64,000 bases of DNA, from positions 19,283,613-19,347,612 of the forward strand of contig NC_087071.1 of NCBI RefSeq assembly GCF_963678635.1. The letters are read 5' to 3'. Positions 34,491-47,330 of this stretch are shown here, piece after piece. Both the position numbers and the translations under genes were made by a program. The DNA is from Symsagittifera roscoffensis. Lineage: Eukaryota > Xenacoelomorpha > Acoela > Convolutidae. Numbering within the stretch: the first letter of the stretch is position 1; each line of letters starts with the position of its first letter. The notes under the pieces are model-generated. The model searched no databases, had not been told where the DNA came from, and was given only the letters and a program-made list of their open reading frames with translations.

Positions 34491-35699
34491 TTTGAAATTT
34501 AATGAGTTATGGGTATGTTGATGATTAATCGGAAAACTAGTGTTTTAGTTTTAGTCTTTTTGTTTCTGAAAGAAGTCTTTTTTTGTGTTTATTCTTTTGT
34601 GGTACAAATTTTTTTTCATTTTTCAGGACATTTTGTGGCAGTTAAGTAATCTTGATGTGTTTTTTGTTGTTCCATTCATCAGTTCTACTGGGTAAGCGAT
34701 CGTTGCAAAAGCGGATTTTAGCTGTGGTGGTTTTTGTCCGAAAAAAGTTGTCATCACAAATTGGTAGTTTCCAGTAGCTTTTGGTCTTGGCTACTGAAAT
34801 TTCTTCAGTTTTGACATCTTTGAATTAGACAGCGACAATTTTTTGAGTTTTAATGCGTTGTGGGTATGCTGAAGTTAAATTGGAGCACTAGTTGTTTTAG
34901 TTTTAGTCTTTTTCTTTCTGAAAAAAGTCGTTTTTTGTGTTTATCCTTTTGTGGTACAATATGTTTTTTCATTTTTCAGGACATTGTGTGGCAGTTAAGT
35001 CATCTTGATGTGTTCATTGTTGTTCCATTCATCAGTTCTACTGGGTTAGTGATCATTGCAGAAGCGATCATTTTGAGCTGTGGTAATTTTTTGTCCGAAA
35101 AAAGTTGTCGTCACAAATTGGTAGTTTCCACTAGCTTCTGGTCTTGGCTACTGAATGTTTCTTCACTTTTCACATCATTGAAATACGCAGCGACGCTTTT
35201 TTGGTTTGTTAATGCTTTGTGGATATTCTGATGGTTCATGGGAGTTCTGAGTTTCGATTTTGGTTTTTATGTTAATGAAAGATATCTTTTTTGTGTTCAT
35301 CCTTGATGCGATTTTTTGTGGTACGTTTTTTTCATTTTTCAGGACATTGTGTGGCAATTAAGTCATCTTGATGTGTTCATTGTTGTTCAATTCATCAGTT
35401 CTACTCGATTAGCAATCGTTGCAGAAGTGGATTTGAGCTGTGGTGATTTTTGTCCCCAAAAAATTGTTGTCACAAATTGCTAGTTTCCACTAGCTTTTGG
35501 TCTTGGCTACTGAAATTTCTTTAGTTTTGACATCCTGGAATTACACAGCGACAATTTTTTGGGTTTTAAAGCGTTGTGGGTGGTGGGTGTGCTGAAGGTT
35601 AATCGGAGTACTAGTTTTTTAGTTTTAGTCTTTTTCTTTCTGAAATAAGTCGTTTTTTGTGTTTATCCTTTTGTGATACAATTTTTTTCATTTTTCAGG

Positions 35700-38600
35700 A
35701 CATTCTGTGGCAGTTAAGTCATCTTGATGTGTTCCTTGTTGATCCATTCATCAGTTCTACTGGGTTAGCGATCATTGCAGCAGCTGATTTGAGCAGTGGT
35801 GATTTTTTGTCCGAAAAAAGTTGTCGTCACAAATTGGTAGTTTCCACTAGCTTCTGGTCTTGGCTTCTGAAATTTTTTCAGTTTTGACATCTTGGAATTA
35901 CCGAGCGACAATTTTTTTTAGTGTTATTGCGTTGTGGGTATGCTGAAGCTTAATCGGAGTACTAGTGTTTTAGTTTTAGTCTTTTTTTTTTGTTTCTGAA
36001 ATAAGTCTTTTTTTTTGTGTTTATTCTTTTGTGGTACAAATTTTTTTCATTTTTCAGGACATTTTGTGGCAGTTATGTCATCTTGATGTGTTTATTGTTG
36101 TTCCATTCATCAGTTCTACTGGGTAAGCGATCGTTGCAAAAGCGGATTTGAGGTGTGGTGATTTTTGTCCGAAAAAGTTGTCGTCACAAATCGGTAGTTT
36201 CCACTAGCTTCTGGTCTTGGCTACTGAAATTTCTTCAGTTTTGACATCTTTGAATTACACACGGATAAGTTTTTGCGTTTTACTGCGTTGTGAATATGCT
36301 GAAGGTTAATTTGAGTACTATCTTTTTAGTTTTAGTCTTTTTGTTTTTTGAAATAAGTCATTTTTGTTTTTATCCTTGATGCAATCTTTTGTGGTACAAA
36401 TTTTTTCATTTCTCAGGACATTCTGTGGCAGTTAAGTCATCTTGATGTGTTCCTTGTTGATCCATTCATCAGTTATACTGGGTTAGCGATCATTGCAGCA
36501 GCTGATTTGAGCAGTGGTGATTTTTTGTCCGAAAAAAGTTGTCGTCATAAATTGGTAGTTTCCACTAGCTTCTGGTCTTGGCTACTAAAATTTGTTTCAG
36601 TTTTGACGTCTTTGAATTACCGAGCGACATTTTTTTTGGTTTTAATGCGTTGTGGGTATGCTGAAGGTTAATCGGAGTACTAGTGTTTTAGTTTTAGTCT
36701 TTTTGTTTCTGAAATAAGTCTTTTTGTGTGTTTATTCTTTTGTGGTACAATTTTTTTCATTTTTCAGGACATTTTGTGGCAGTTACGTCATCTTAATGTG
36801 TTTGGTGTTGTTCTATTCATCAGTTCTACTGGGTAAGCGATCGTTGCAAAAGCGGATTTGAGCTGTGGTGATTTTTGTCCGAATAAAGTTGTCGTCACAA
36901 ATCGGTAGTTTCCACAAGCTTCTGGTCTTGGCTACTGAAATTTCTTCAGTTTTGACATCTTTAAATTACACACGGATAAGTTTTTGGGTTTTACTGCGTT
37001 GTGATTATGCTGAAGGTTAATTGCAGTACTATTTTTTTAGTTTTAGTCTTTTTGTTTCTGAAATAAGTCATTTTTGTGTTTATCCTTGATGCGATCTTTT
37101 GTGGTACAAACTTTTTCATTTTTCAGGACATTCTGTGGCAGTTAAGTCATCTTGATGTGTTCCTTGTTGATCCATTCATCAGTTCTACTGGGTTAGCGAT
37201 CATTGCAGCAGCTGATTTGAGCAGTGGTGATTTTTTGTCCGAAAAAGATGTCGTCATAAATTGGTAGTTTCCACTAGCTTCTGGTCTTGGCTGCTGAAAT
37301 TATTTCAGTTTTGACATCTTTGAATTACCGAGCGACAATTTTTTTTTGGTTTTAATGCGTTGTGGGTATGCTGAAGGTTAATCGGAGTACTATTGTTTTA
37401 GTTTTAGTCTTTTTGTTTCTGAAATAAGTCTTTTTTTGTGTTTATTCTTTTGTGGTACATTTTTTTTTCATTTTTCAGGACATTTTGTGGCAGTTAAGTC
37501 ATCTTGATGTGTTTATTGTTGTTCTATTCATCAATTCTACTGGGTAAGCGATCGTTGCAAAAGCGGATTTGAGCTGTGGTGATTTTTTTCAGAAAAAAGT
37601 TGTCGTCACAAATCGGTAGTTTCTGGTAGCTTCTGGTCTTGGCTACTGAAATTTCTTCAGTTTTGACATCTTTGAATTACACACGGATAAGTTGTTGGGT
37701 TTTACTGCGTTGTGAATATGCTGAAGGTTAATTGGAGTACTATTTTTTTAGTTTTATTCTTTTTGTTTCTGAAATAAGTCATTTTTGTGTTTATACTTGA
37801 TGCGATCTTTTGTGGTACAAATTTTTTCATTTTTCAGGACATTCTGTGGCAGTTAAGTCATCCTTGTTGATCCATTCATCAGTTCTACTGGGTTAGCGAT
37901 CATTGCAGCAGCTGATTTGAGCAGTGGTGATTTTTTGTCCGAAAAAGTTGTCGTCACAAATTGGTAGTTTCCACTAGCTTCTGGTCTTGGCTACTGAAAT
38001 TTTTTCAGTTTTGACATCTTTGAATTACCGAGCGACAATTTTTTTTTTGGTTTTAATGCGTTGTGGGTATGCTGAAGGTTAATCGGAGTACTATTGTTTT
38101 AGTTTTAGTCTTTTTGTTTCTGAAATAAGTCTTTTTTTGTGTTTATTATTTTGTGGTACATTTTTTTTTCATTTTTCAGGACATTTTGTGGCAGTTAAGT
38201 CATCTTGATGTGTTTATTGTTGTTCTATTCATCAATTCTACTGGGTAAGCGATCGTTGCAAAAGCGGATTTGAGCTGTGGTGATTTTTGTCCGAAAAAAG
38301 TTGTCGTCACAAATCGGTAGTTTCCACTAGCTTCTGGTCTTGGCTACTGAAATTTCTTCAGTTTTGACATCTTTGAATTACACACGGATAAATTTTTGGG
38401 TTATACTGCGTTGTGAATATGCTAAAGGTTAATTGGAGTACTATTTTTTTAGTTTTAGTCTTTTTGTTTCTGAAAAAAGTCATTTTTGTGTTTATCCTTG
38501 ATGCGATCTTTTGTGGTACAAAGTTTTTCATTTTTTAGGACATTCTGTGGCAGTTAAGTCATCGTGATGTGTTCTTTGTTGATCCATTCATCAGTTCTAC

Positions 38601-38740
38601 TGGGTTAGCGATCATTGCAGCAGCTGATTTGAGCATGGAGATTTTTTGTCCGAAAAAAGTTGTCGTCACAAATTGGTAGTTTCCACTAGCAACTGGTCTT
38701 GGCTACTGAAATTTCTTCAGTTTTGACGTCTTTGAGTTAC
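35700..38740. repeat. ~710 bp dimer higher-order repeat, about four units
   Basis: Two monomer types alternate. One has TTGCAGCAGCTGATTTGAGC; the other has AAGCGATCGTTGCAAAAGCG followed by CACACGGATAAG (near 36257, 36968, 37677 and 38387, spaced 709-711 bp). Individual units differ by small indels, so this array is older than the 50-60 kb one. Confidence 0.85.
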
Positions 38741-39949
38741 ACAGCGACAACTTTTTTTTTGGTTTTAATGCGTTGTGGGTATGCTGAAGGTTAATCGGAG
38801 TTCTAATTTTTTAGTTTTAGTTTTTTTTGTTTCTGAAATAAGTCATTTTTTGTGTTTATCCTTGATGCGATCTTTTGTGGTACAAACTTTTTTCATTTCT
38901 CAGGACATTTTGTGGCAGTTAGGTCATCTTGATGTGTTCAATGTTATTCCATTCATCAGTTCTACTCAGTTATTGATCGTTGCAGATGTGGATTTGCGCT
39001 GTTGTGATTTTTGTCCGAAAAAAGTTGTCATCACAAATTGGTAGTTTCCACTAGCTTCTGGTCTTGGCTACTGAAATTTCTTCAGTTTTGACATCTTTGA
39101 ATTACACAGCGACAATAATTTGGGTTTTAATGCGTTGTGGGTATGCTGATGGTTAATCGGAGTACTAGTGTTTTAGTTTTAGTCTTTTTGTTTCTGAAAT
39201 AAGTCTTTTTTTTGTGTTTATTCTTTTGTGGTACAATTTTTTTCTCATTTTTCAGGACATTGTGTGGCAGTTAAGTCATCTTAATGTGTTCATTGTTGTT
39301 TCATTCATCAGTTCTACTCGGTTAGCGATCGTTGCTGAAGTGGATTTGCGCTGTTGTGATTTTTTGTCCGGAAAAAAATGTCATCACAAATTGGTATTTC
39401 CACTAGCTTCTGGTCTTGGCTACTGAAATTTCTTCAGTTTTGACATCTTTGAATTAGACAGCGACAATTTTTTGAGCTTTAATGCGTTGTGGGTATGCTG
39501 AAGGTTAATTGGAGCACCAGTTTTTTTAGTTTTAGTCTTTTTCTTTCTGAAATAAGTCGTTTTTTGTGTTTATCCTTTTGTGGTACAATTTTTTTTTCAT
39601 TTTTCAGGACATTGTGAGGCAGTTAAGTCATCTTGATGTGTTCATTGTTGTTCCATTCATCAGTTCTATTGGGTTAACGATCGTTGCAGAAGCGGATTTG
39701 AGCTGTGGTGATTTTTGTCCGAAAAAAGTTGCGGTCACAAATTGGTAGTTTCCATTAGCTTCTGGTCTTGGCTACTGAAACTTCTTCAGTTTTGACATCT
39801 TTGAATTACACAGCGAAAATTTCTTGGTTTTAATGCGTTGTGGATATGCTGAAGGTTAATCGAAGTACTAGTTTTTTCGTTTTAGTCTTTTTGTTTCTGA
39901 AATAAGTCGTTTTTTGTGTTTATCCTTTTGTGGTACATTTTTTTTTCAT

Positions 39950-40650
39950 TTTTCAGGACATTGTGTGGCTAGTTAAGAAATCTTGATGTGTGCATGGTTT
40001 TTACATTCATCAATTCTACTGGGTTAACTATCGTTGCAGAATTGGATTTGCGCTGTTGTGAATTTGTGTCCGAAAAAGTTGTCATCACAAATTGGAAGTT
40101 TCCACTAGCTTCTGGTGTTGGCTACTGAAAATTCGTCAGTTTTGACATCTTTGAATTACACAGCGACAATTTTTTGGGTTCAATGCGTTGTGGATATGCT
40201 GAAGGTTAATCGAAGTACTAGTTTTTTCGTTTTAGTCTTTTTGTTTCTGAAATAAGTCGTTTTTTGTCTTTATCCTTTTGTGGTACACTTTTTTTTCATT
40301 TTTCAGGACATTGTGTGGCTAGTTAAGAAATCTTGATGTGTGCATGGTTTTTACATTCATCAATTCTACTGGGTTAACTATCGTTGCAGAATTGGATTTG
40401 CGCTGTTGTGATTTTGTGTCCGAAAAAGTTGTCATCACAAATTGGTAGTTTCCACTAGCTTCTGGTCTTGGCTACTGAAAATTCTTCAGTTTTGACATCT
40501 TTGAATTACACAGCGACAATTTTTTGGGTTTAATGCGTTGTCGGTATGCTGAAGGTTAATCGGAGTACTAGTTTTTTAGTTTTAGTCTTTTTGATTCTGA
40601 TATAAGTCGTTTTTTGTCTTTATCCTTGATGCGATCTTTGTGGTACATTT
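39950..40650. repeat. Adjacent duplicated monomer (~351 bp)
   Basis: Two neighbouring monomers share GTGTGCATGGTTTTTACATT and GGGTTAACTATCGTTGCAG at about 39989 and 40340. Both are close to a monomer at 31.45 kb, so this type was carried as a unit across the array. Confidence 0.8.
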
Positions 40651-42981
40651 TTTTTTCATTTTTCAGGACATTGTGTGCCTCTAAGTCATCTTGATGTGTT
40701 TCTTGTTGATCCATTCATCAGTTCTACTGGGTTAGCGATTGTTGCAGACGTGGATTTGAGCTGTGCTGCTTTTTGTCCGAAAAAAGTTGTCATCACAAAT
40801 TGGTAGTTTCCACTAGCTTCTGGTCTTGGCTACTGAAATTTTTTCAGTTTTGACATCTTTGAGTTACACAGCGCTAATTGTTTGGGTTTTAATACGTTGT
40901 GGATATGCTGAAGATTAATCGGAGTACTATTTTTTTTAGTTTCATTATTTTTGTTTCTAAAATAAGTCACTTTTTGTGTTTATCCTTGATGCGATCTTTT
41001 GTGGTACATTTTTTTCTCATTTTTCGGGACATTGAGTGGCTAGTTAAGTCATCTTGATGTGTTCATTGTTGTTCCATTCATCATTTCTACTGGGTTAGCG
41101 ATCGTTGCAGAAGTGGATTTGCGCTGTTGTGATTTTTTGTCCGAAAAAAGTTTTCATCACAAATTGGTAGTTTCCACTAGCTTCTGGTCTGGGCTACTGA
41201 AATTTCTTCAGTTTTGACATCTTTGAATTACACAGCGCTAATTTTTTTGGGTTTGAATGCTTTGTGGATACGCTGAAAGTTAATCGGAGTTCTAGTTTTT
41301 TAGTTTCAGTCTTTTTGTTTCTGAAATAAGTCAATTTTTGTGTTTATCCTTGATGCGATCTTTTGTGGTACAATTTTTTTTCGTTTTTCAGGACAGTGTG
41401 TGGCAGTTAAGTAATCTTGATGTGTTCCTTGTTGATCCATTCATCAGTTCTACTGGGTTAGCGATCATCGCAGAAGCTGATTTGAGCTGTGGTAATTTTT
41501 TGTCCGAAAAAAGTTGTCGTCACAAATTGGTAGTTTCCACTAGCTTCTGGTCTTGGCTACTGAAATTTCTTCAGTTTTGACATCTTTGAAATACACAGCG
41601 ACCATTTTCTGTTTTTTTTTTGCGCTGTAGGTAAGCTGAAGGTTCGTCGGAGTACTATTTTTTTAATTTTGGTCTTTATGTTTCTGAAATATTGCTTTTT
41701 TGTGTGTTTATCCTTGATGCGATCTTTTGTGGTACAATTTTTTTCATTTTTCAGGACAATGTGTGGCTAGTTAAGTCATCTTGATGTGTTCATTGTTGTT
41801 CCTTTCATCAGTTCTACTGGGTTAACGATCGTTGCAGAAGTGGATTTGCACTGTTGTGATTTTTTATCCGAAAAAAGTTGTCATCACGAATTGGTAGTTT
41901 CCACTAGCTTCTGGTCTTGACTACTGAAATTTCTTCAGTTTTGACATCTTTGAATAACGCAGCGACAATTTTTTGTGTTTTAATGCGTTGTGGGGAATGT
42001 TGAAGGTTAGTCGGGGTACTAATTTTTTAGTTTTGGTCTTTAAGTTTCTGAAATATGTCATTTTTTGTGTTTATCCTTGATGCGATCTTTTGTGGTACAA
42101 TTTTTTTTCATTTTTCAGGACATTTTGCTTATTAAGACATCTTGATGTGTTCATTTTTGATCCATTCATCAGTTCTACTGAGTTAACGATCGTTGCAGAA
42201 GTGGATTTGCACTGTTGTGATTTTTCATCCGAAAAAGTTGTCATCACAAATTGGTAGTTTCCACTAGCTTCTGGTCTTGGCTACTGAAATTTCTTCAGTT
42301 TTCACATCTTTGAATTACGCAGCGTCAATTTTTTGTGTTTTAATGCGTTGTGGGGTAAGCTGAAGGTGTGTCGAAAAACTAATTTTTTGATTTTGGTCTT
42401 TATGTTACTGAAATATGTCATTTTTTGTGTTTATCCTTGATGCGATCTTTTGTGGTACAAATTTTTTTCAATTTCAGGACTTTGTGTGGCTAGTTAAACC
42501 ATCTTGATGTGTTCATTGTTGTTCCATTCATCAGTTCTACTGCGTTGGCGATCGTTGCAGAAGCGGATTTGAGCTGTGGAGATTTTTTGTCCGAGAAAAG
42601 TTGTCGTCACAAATTGGTAGTTTCCACTAGCTTCTGGTCTTGGCTACTGAAAAATTCTTCAATTTTGACGTCTTTAAAATACACAGCGACCATTTTTTGG
42701 TTTGTAATGCGATGTGGGTATGCTGAAGGCTCATGGGAGTACTAATTTTTGATTTTAGTTTTTATGTTTCTGAAATATGTCATTTTTTGTGTTTATCCTT
42801 GACGCGATCTTCTGTGGTACATTTTTTTTTTCTTTCTTTTCTTTTTTCAGGACATTGTGTGGCTAGTTAAGTCATCTTGATGTGTTCTTTTTGTTCCATT
42901 CATCAGTTCTACTGGGTTAGCGATCTTTGCAGAAGCGATTTTGCGCTTTGGTGACTTTTTGTCCGAAAAAAGTTGTCGTCA

Positions 42982-43340
42982 CAGTACTGGCAGTTTTTCT
43001 TTCTTTTTGGTCCTGACTACCATACATCGCTTGAGTTTTCAAAAATTTGAAAGACAAAGCTGCCTTTTTGATGCTGATAATGCATTTTACATTTGCTGAT
43101 GTTACCTGGGAGTCCTTAATTTTTTATTTCAGTTTTTTTCTGCGGAACCATGTCTTTTTATGTGTCAGTGATGCGGTTTTTCTCGTTACAAGTTTTTCCA
43201 CTTTTAATCACAGTGTCTGGCTGATATTATCATTTTGATGTGCCCATTTGTAATCATTTATTCAATTCCACTGGGGTAGTGGTCGTTGCTCTAGTGAGTT
43301 TGCGCTGGAGTGTTTTTGTCTCATTAAAGTTATCACGCAT
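42982..43340. repeat. Divergent monomer E, copy 4
   Basis: First E monomer of the E-containing higher-order repeat. It has CCTTGAGTTTTCAAAAATTT and GTGTCAGTGATGCGGTTTTT. Confidence 0.9.
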
Positions 43341-43946
43341 TGCTAGTTTCCACTAGCTTCTGGTCTTGGCTACCGAATGTTTCTTCAGTTTTTTCATCTT
43401 TGAAATACACAGCAATGCTTTTTTGGGGTGTTAATGCGTTGTGGATGTGCTGACGGTTCATTGGAGTTCTGGGTTTTGATTTTAGTTTTTCTGTTAATGA
43501 AATATGTCTTTTTTGTGTTCATCCTTGATGCGATTGTTTGTGGTACAATTTTTTTTCATTTTTCAGGACATTGCGTGGCTAGGTAAGTCATCTTGAAGTG
43601 TTCATTCTTGTCCCATTCATCAATTCTACTGGGTTAGCGATCGTTGCAGAAGCGAATTTGCGCTGTGGTGACTTTTTGTCCGAAAAAAGTTGTCGTCACA
43701 AATTGGTAGTTTCCACTAGCTTCTGGTCTTGGCTACTGAAAATTTCTTCAGTTTTGACATCTTTGAAATACACAGCGACCATTTTTGGTTTTTAATGCGT
43801 TGTGTATGCTGAAGGCTCATCGGAGTACTAAGTTTTGATTATGGTCTTTTTGTTTCTGAAATATGTCATTTTTTGTGTTTGTCCTTGATGCGATCTTTTG
43901 TGGTACAACATTTATCATTTTCAGGACATTGTGTGGCTAGTTATGT

Positions 43947-44132
43947 TATGTGTCAGTGATGCGGTTTTTCTCGTTACAAGTTTTTCCACTTTTAATCACA
44001 GTGTCTGGCTGATATTTTCATTTTGATGTGCTCATTTGTAATCATTTATTCAATTCCACTGGGATAGTGGTCGTTGCTCTAGTGAGTTTGCGCTGAAATG
44101 TTTTTGTCTCTTTAAAGTTATCACAAAATGCT
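43947..44132. repeat. Monomer E, copy 5 (5' truncated)
   Basis: Only the second half of E is present, from GTGTCAGTGATGCGG onward. It is joined directly to an A monomer just after GTGTGGCTAGTTATG (43931-43945), so it records a deletion or unequal exchange inside the higher-order repeat. Confidence 0.85.
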
Positions 44133-44851
44133 AGTTTCCACTAGCTCCTGGTCTTGGCTACTGAATGTTTCTTCAGTTTTTTCATCTTTGAAATACACAG
44201 CAACGCTTTTTTGGGGTGCTAATGCGCTGTGGATATGCTGACGGTTCATTGGAGTTCTGGGTTTTGATTTTGGTTTTTATGTTAAAGAAATATGTCTTTT
44301 TTGTGTTCATCCTTGATGCGATTTTTTGTGGTACAAGTTTTTTTCATTTTTCAGGACATTGTGTGGTTAGGTAAGTCATCTTGAAGTGTTCATTGTTGTT
44401 CCATTCATCAGTTCTACTGGGTTAGTGATCGTTGCAGAAGCGGATTTGAGCTGTGGTGATTTTTTTTTTGCCGAAAAAAGTTGTCGTCACCAATTGGTAG
44501 TTTCCACTAGCTTCTGGTCTTGGCTACTGAAATTTTCTTCAGTTTTGACATCTTTGAAATACACAGCGACCATTTTTTTGGTTTTTAATGCGTTGTGGGT
44601 ATGCTGAAGACTCATCGGAGTACTAAGTTTTTGATTTTGGTCTTTTTATTTCTGAAATATGTCATTTTTGTATTTATCCTTGATGCGATCTTTTGTGGTA
44701 CAAATTTTTTCATTTTCAGGACATTGTGTGGCTAGTTAAGTCATCTTGATGTGTTCATTGTTGTTCCATTCATCAGTTCTACTGGGTTAGCGATCGTTGC
44801 AGAAGCAAATTTGCGCTGTGGTGACTTTTTGTCCAAAAAAAATTGTCGTCA

Positions 44852-45161
44852 CAGTACTGGCAGTTTTTCTTTCTTTCTGGTCCTGACTAACAGACATCCC
44901 TTGAGTTTTCATAAATTTGAAAGACAGAGATGCCTTTTTGATGCTGATAATGCATTTTTCATTGTTTTTCATGTCTTTTTATGTGTCAGTGATGCGGTTT
45001 TTCTCGTTACAAGTTTTTTTCACTTTTAATTACAGTGTCTGGCTGATATTATCATTTTGATGAGCTCATTTGTAATCATTTATTCAATTCCACTGGGATA
45101 GTGGTCGTTGCTCTAGTGAGTTTGAGCTGAAATGTTTTTGTCTCTTTAAACTTATCACAAA
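44852..45161. repeat. Divergent monomer E, copy 6 (internal deletion)
   Basis: E monomer with about 50 bp missing in the middle: CATTTTTCATTG is followed directly by TTTTTCATGTC, without the GATGTTACCTGGGAGTCC segment. Confidence 0.85.
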
Positions 45162-45886
45162 TTGCTAGTTTCCACTAGCTTCTGGTCTTGGCTACTGAAT
45201 GTTTCTTCAGTTTTTTCATCTTTGAAATACACAGCAACGCTTTTTTGGGCTGCTAATGCGCTGTGGATATGCTGACGGTTCATTGGAGTTCTGGGTTTTG
45301 ATTTTGGTTTTTATGTTAATGAAATATGTCTTTTTTGTGTTCATCCTTGATGCGATTTTTTGTGGTACAAGTTTTTTTCATTTTTCAGGACATTGTGTGG
45401 CTAGGTAAGTCATCTTGAAGTGTTCATTGTTGTTCCATTCATCAGTTTTACTGGGTTAGTGATCGTTGCAGAAGCGGATTTGAGCTGTGGTGATTTTTTG
45501 TCCGAAAAAAGTTGTCGTCACCAATTGGTAGTTTCCACTAGCTTCTGGTCTTGGCTACTGAAATTTTCTTCAGTTTTGACATCTTTGAAATACACAGCGA
45601 CCATTTTTTTTGGTTTTTAATGCGTTGTGGGTATGCTGAAGACTCATCGGAGTACTAAGTTTTTGATTTTGGTCTTTTTAGTTCTGAAATATGTCATTTT
45701 TTGTGTTTATCCTTGATGCGATCTTTTGTGGTACAAATTATTTCATTTTTCAGGACATTGTGTGGCTAATTAAGTTATCTTGATGTGTTCATTGTTGTTC
45801 CATTCATCAGTTCTACTGAGTTAGCGATCGTTGCAGAAGCGAATTTGCGCTGTGGTGACTTTTTGTCCCAAAAAAGTTGTCGTCAC

Positions 45887-46250
45887 AACTGGCAGTTTTT
45901 CTTTCTTTTTGGTCCTGACTACCAGACATCCCTTGAGTTTTCAAAAATTTGAAAGACAGAGCTGTTTTTTTGATGTTGATAAGGCATTTTTCAGTTGTTG
46001 ATGTTACCTGGGAGTCCTTAATTTTTGATTTCAGTTTTTTTTCTGTGGAACCACGTCTTTTTATGTGTCAGTGATGCGGTTTTTCTCGTTACAAGTTTTT
46101 CCACTTTTAATCACAGTGTCTGGCTGATATTATCATTTTGATGTGCTCATTTCTAATCATTTATTCAATTCCACTGGGTTAGTGGTCGTTGCTCTAGTGA
46201 GTTTGCGCTGAAATGTTTTTGTCTCTTTGTCTCTTTAAAGTTATCACAAA
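45887..46250. repeat. Divergent monomer E, copy 7
   Basis: Complete E monomer with an extra TCTCTTTG before TCTCTTTAAAG near its end. Confidence 0.9.
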
Positions 46251-46971
46251 TTGCTAGTTTCCACTAGCTTCTGGTCTTGGCTACTGAATGTTTCTTCAGT
46301 TTTTTCATCTTTGAAATACACAGCAACGCTTTTTTGGGGTGTTAATGCGTTGTGCATATGCTAACGGTTCATTGGAATTCTGGGTTTTGATTTTGGTTTT
46401 TATGTTAATGAAATATGTCTTTTTTGTGTTCATCCTTGATGCGATTTTTTGTGGTACACGTTTTTTTCATTTTTCAGGACATTTTGTGGCTAGGTAAGTC
46501 ATCTTGAAGTGTTCATTGTTGTTCCATTCATCAGTTCTACTGATTTAGCGATCGTTGCAGAAGCGGATTTGAGCTGTGGTGATTTTTTGTCCGAAAAAAG
46601 TTGTCGTCAACAATTGGTAGTTTCCACTAGCTTCTGGTCTTGGCTACTGAAATTTTCTTCAGTTTTGACATCTTTGAAATACACAGCGACCATTTTTTGG
46701 TTTTTAATGTGTTGTGGGTATGCTGAAGGCTCATCGGAGTACTAAGTTTTTGATTTTGGTCTTTTTGTTTCTGAAATATGTCATTTTTTGTGTTTATCCT
46801 TGATGCGATCTTTTGTGGTACAAATTTTTTTCATTTTTCAGGACATTGTGTGGCTAGTTAAGTCATCTTGATGTGTTCATTGTTGTTCCATTCATCAGTT
46901 CTACTGGATTAGCGATCGTTGCAGAAGCGAATTTGCGCTGTGGTGACTTTTTGTCCCAAAAAATTGTCGTC

Positions 46972-47330
46972 ACAGTACTGGCAGTTTTTCTTTCTTTTTG
47001 GTCCTGACTACCAGACATCCCTTGAGTTTTCAAAAATTGAAAGACAGAGCTGGCTTTTTGATGTTGATAATGCATTTTTAAATTGTTGATGTTACCTGGG
47101 AGTCCTTTATTTTTGATTTCAGTTTTTTTCTGTGGAACCACGTCTTTTTATGTGTCAGTGATGCGGTTTTTCTCGTTACAAGTTTTTCCACTTTTGCTCA
47201 CAGTGTCTGGCTCATATTATCATTTTGATGTGCTCCTTTGTAATCAATTATTCAATTCTACTGGGGAGTGGTCGATGCTCTAGTGAATTTGCGCTGGAGT
47301 GTTTTTGTCTCATTAAAGTAATCACAAATT
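46972..47330. repeat. Divergent monomer E, copy 8
   Basis: Last complete E monomer in the window. After it the array changes to the monomers that carry GGTATTGGCTACTGAATG. Confidence 0.9.

Larger units (their letters stand above)
31050..41410. repeat. Satellite A subfamily with GTGGCAGTTAAG
   Basis: In most monomers here the usual GTGTGGCTAGTTAAG reads GTGGCAGTTAAG, a loss of two bases with a change. GTTGTCATCACAAA often replaces GTTGTCGTCACAAA. Some monomers carry CACACGGATAAGTTTTTGGG in place of the usual CACAGCGAC. A few typical monomers (31.4 kb, 39.97 kb, 40.32 kb) are interspersed. The subfamily reappears at 62.4-63.7 kb. Confidence 0.85.
42982..47330. repeat. E-containing higher-order repeat, ~1.03-1.09 kb
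   Basis: Order per unit: E, then an A monomer with TTTTTTCATCTTTGAAATAC, then an A monomer that begins GGCTAGGTAAGTCATCTTGA. The landmark GTCAGTGATGCGG falls near 43163, 43951, 44984, 46066 and 47154. The first short spacing is explained by the truncated E copy 5. Confidence 0.85.
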
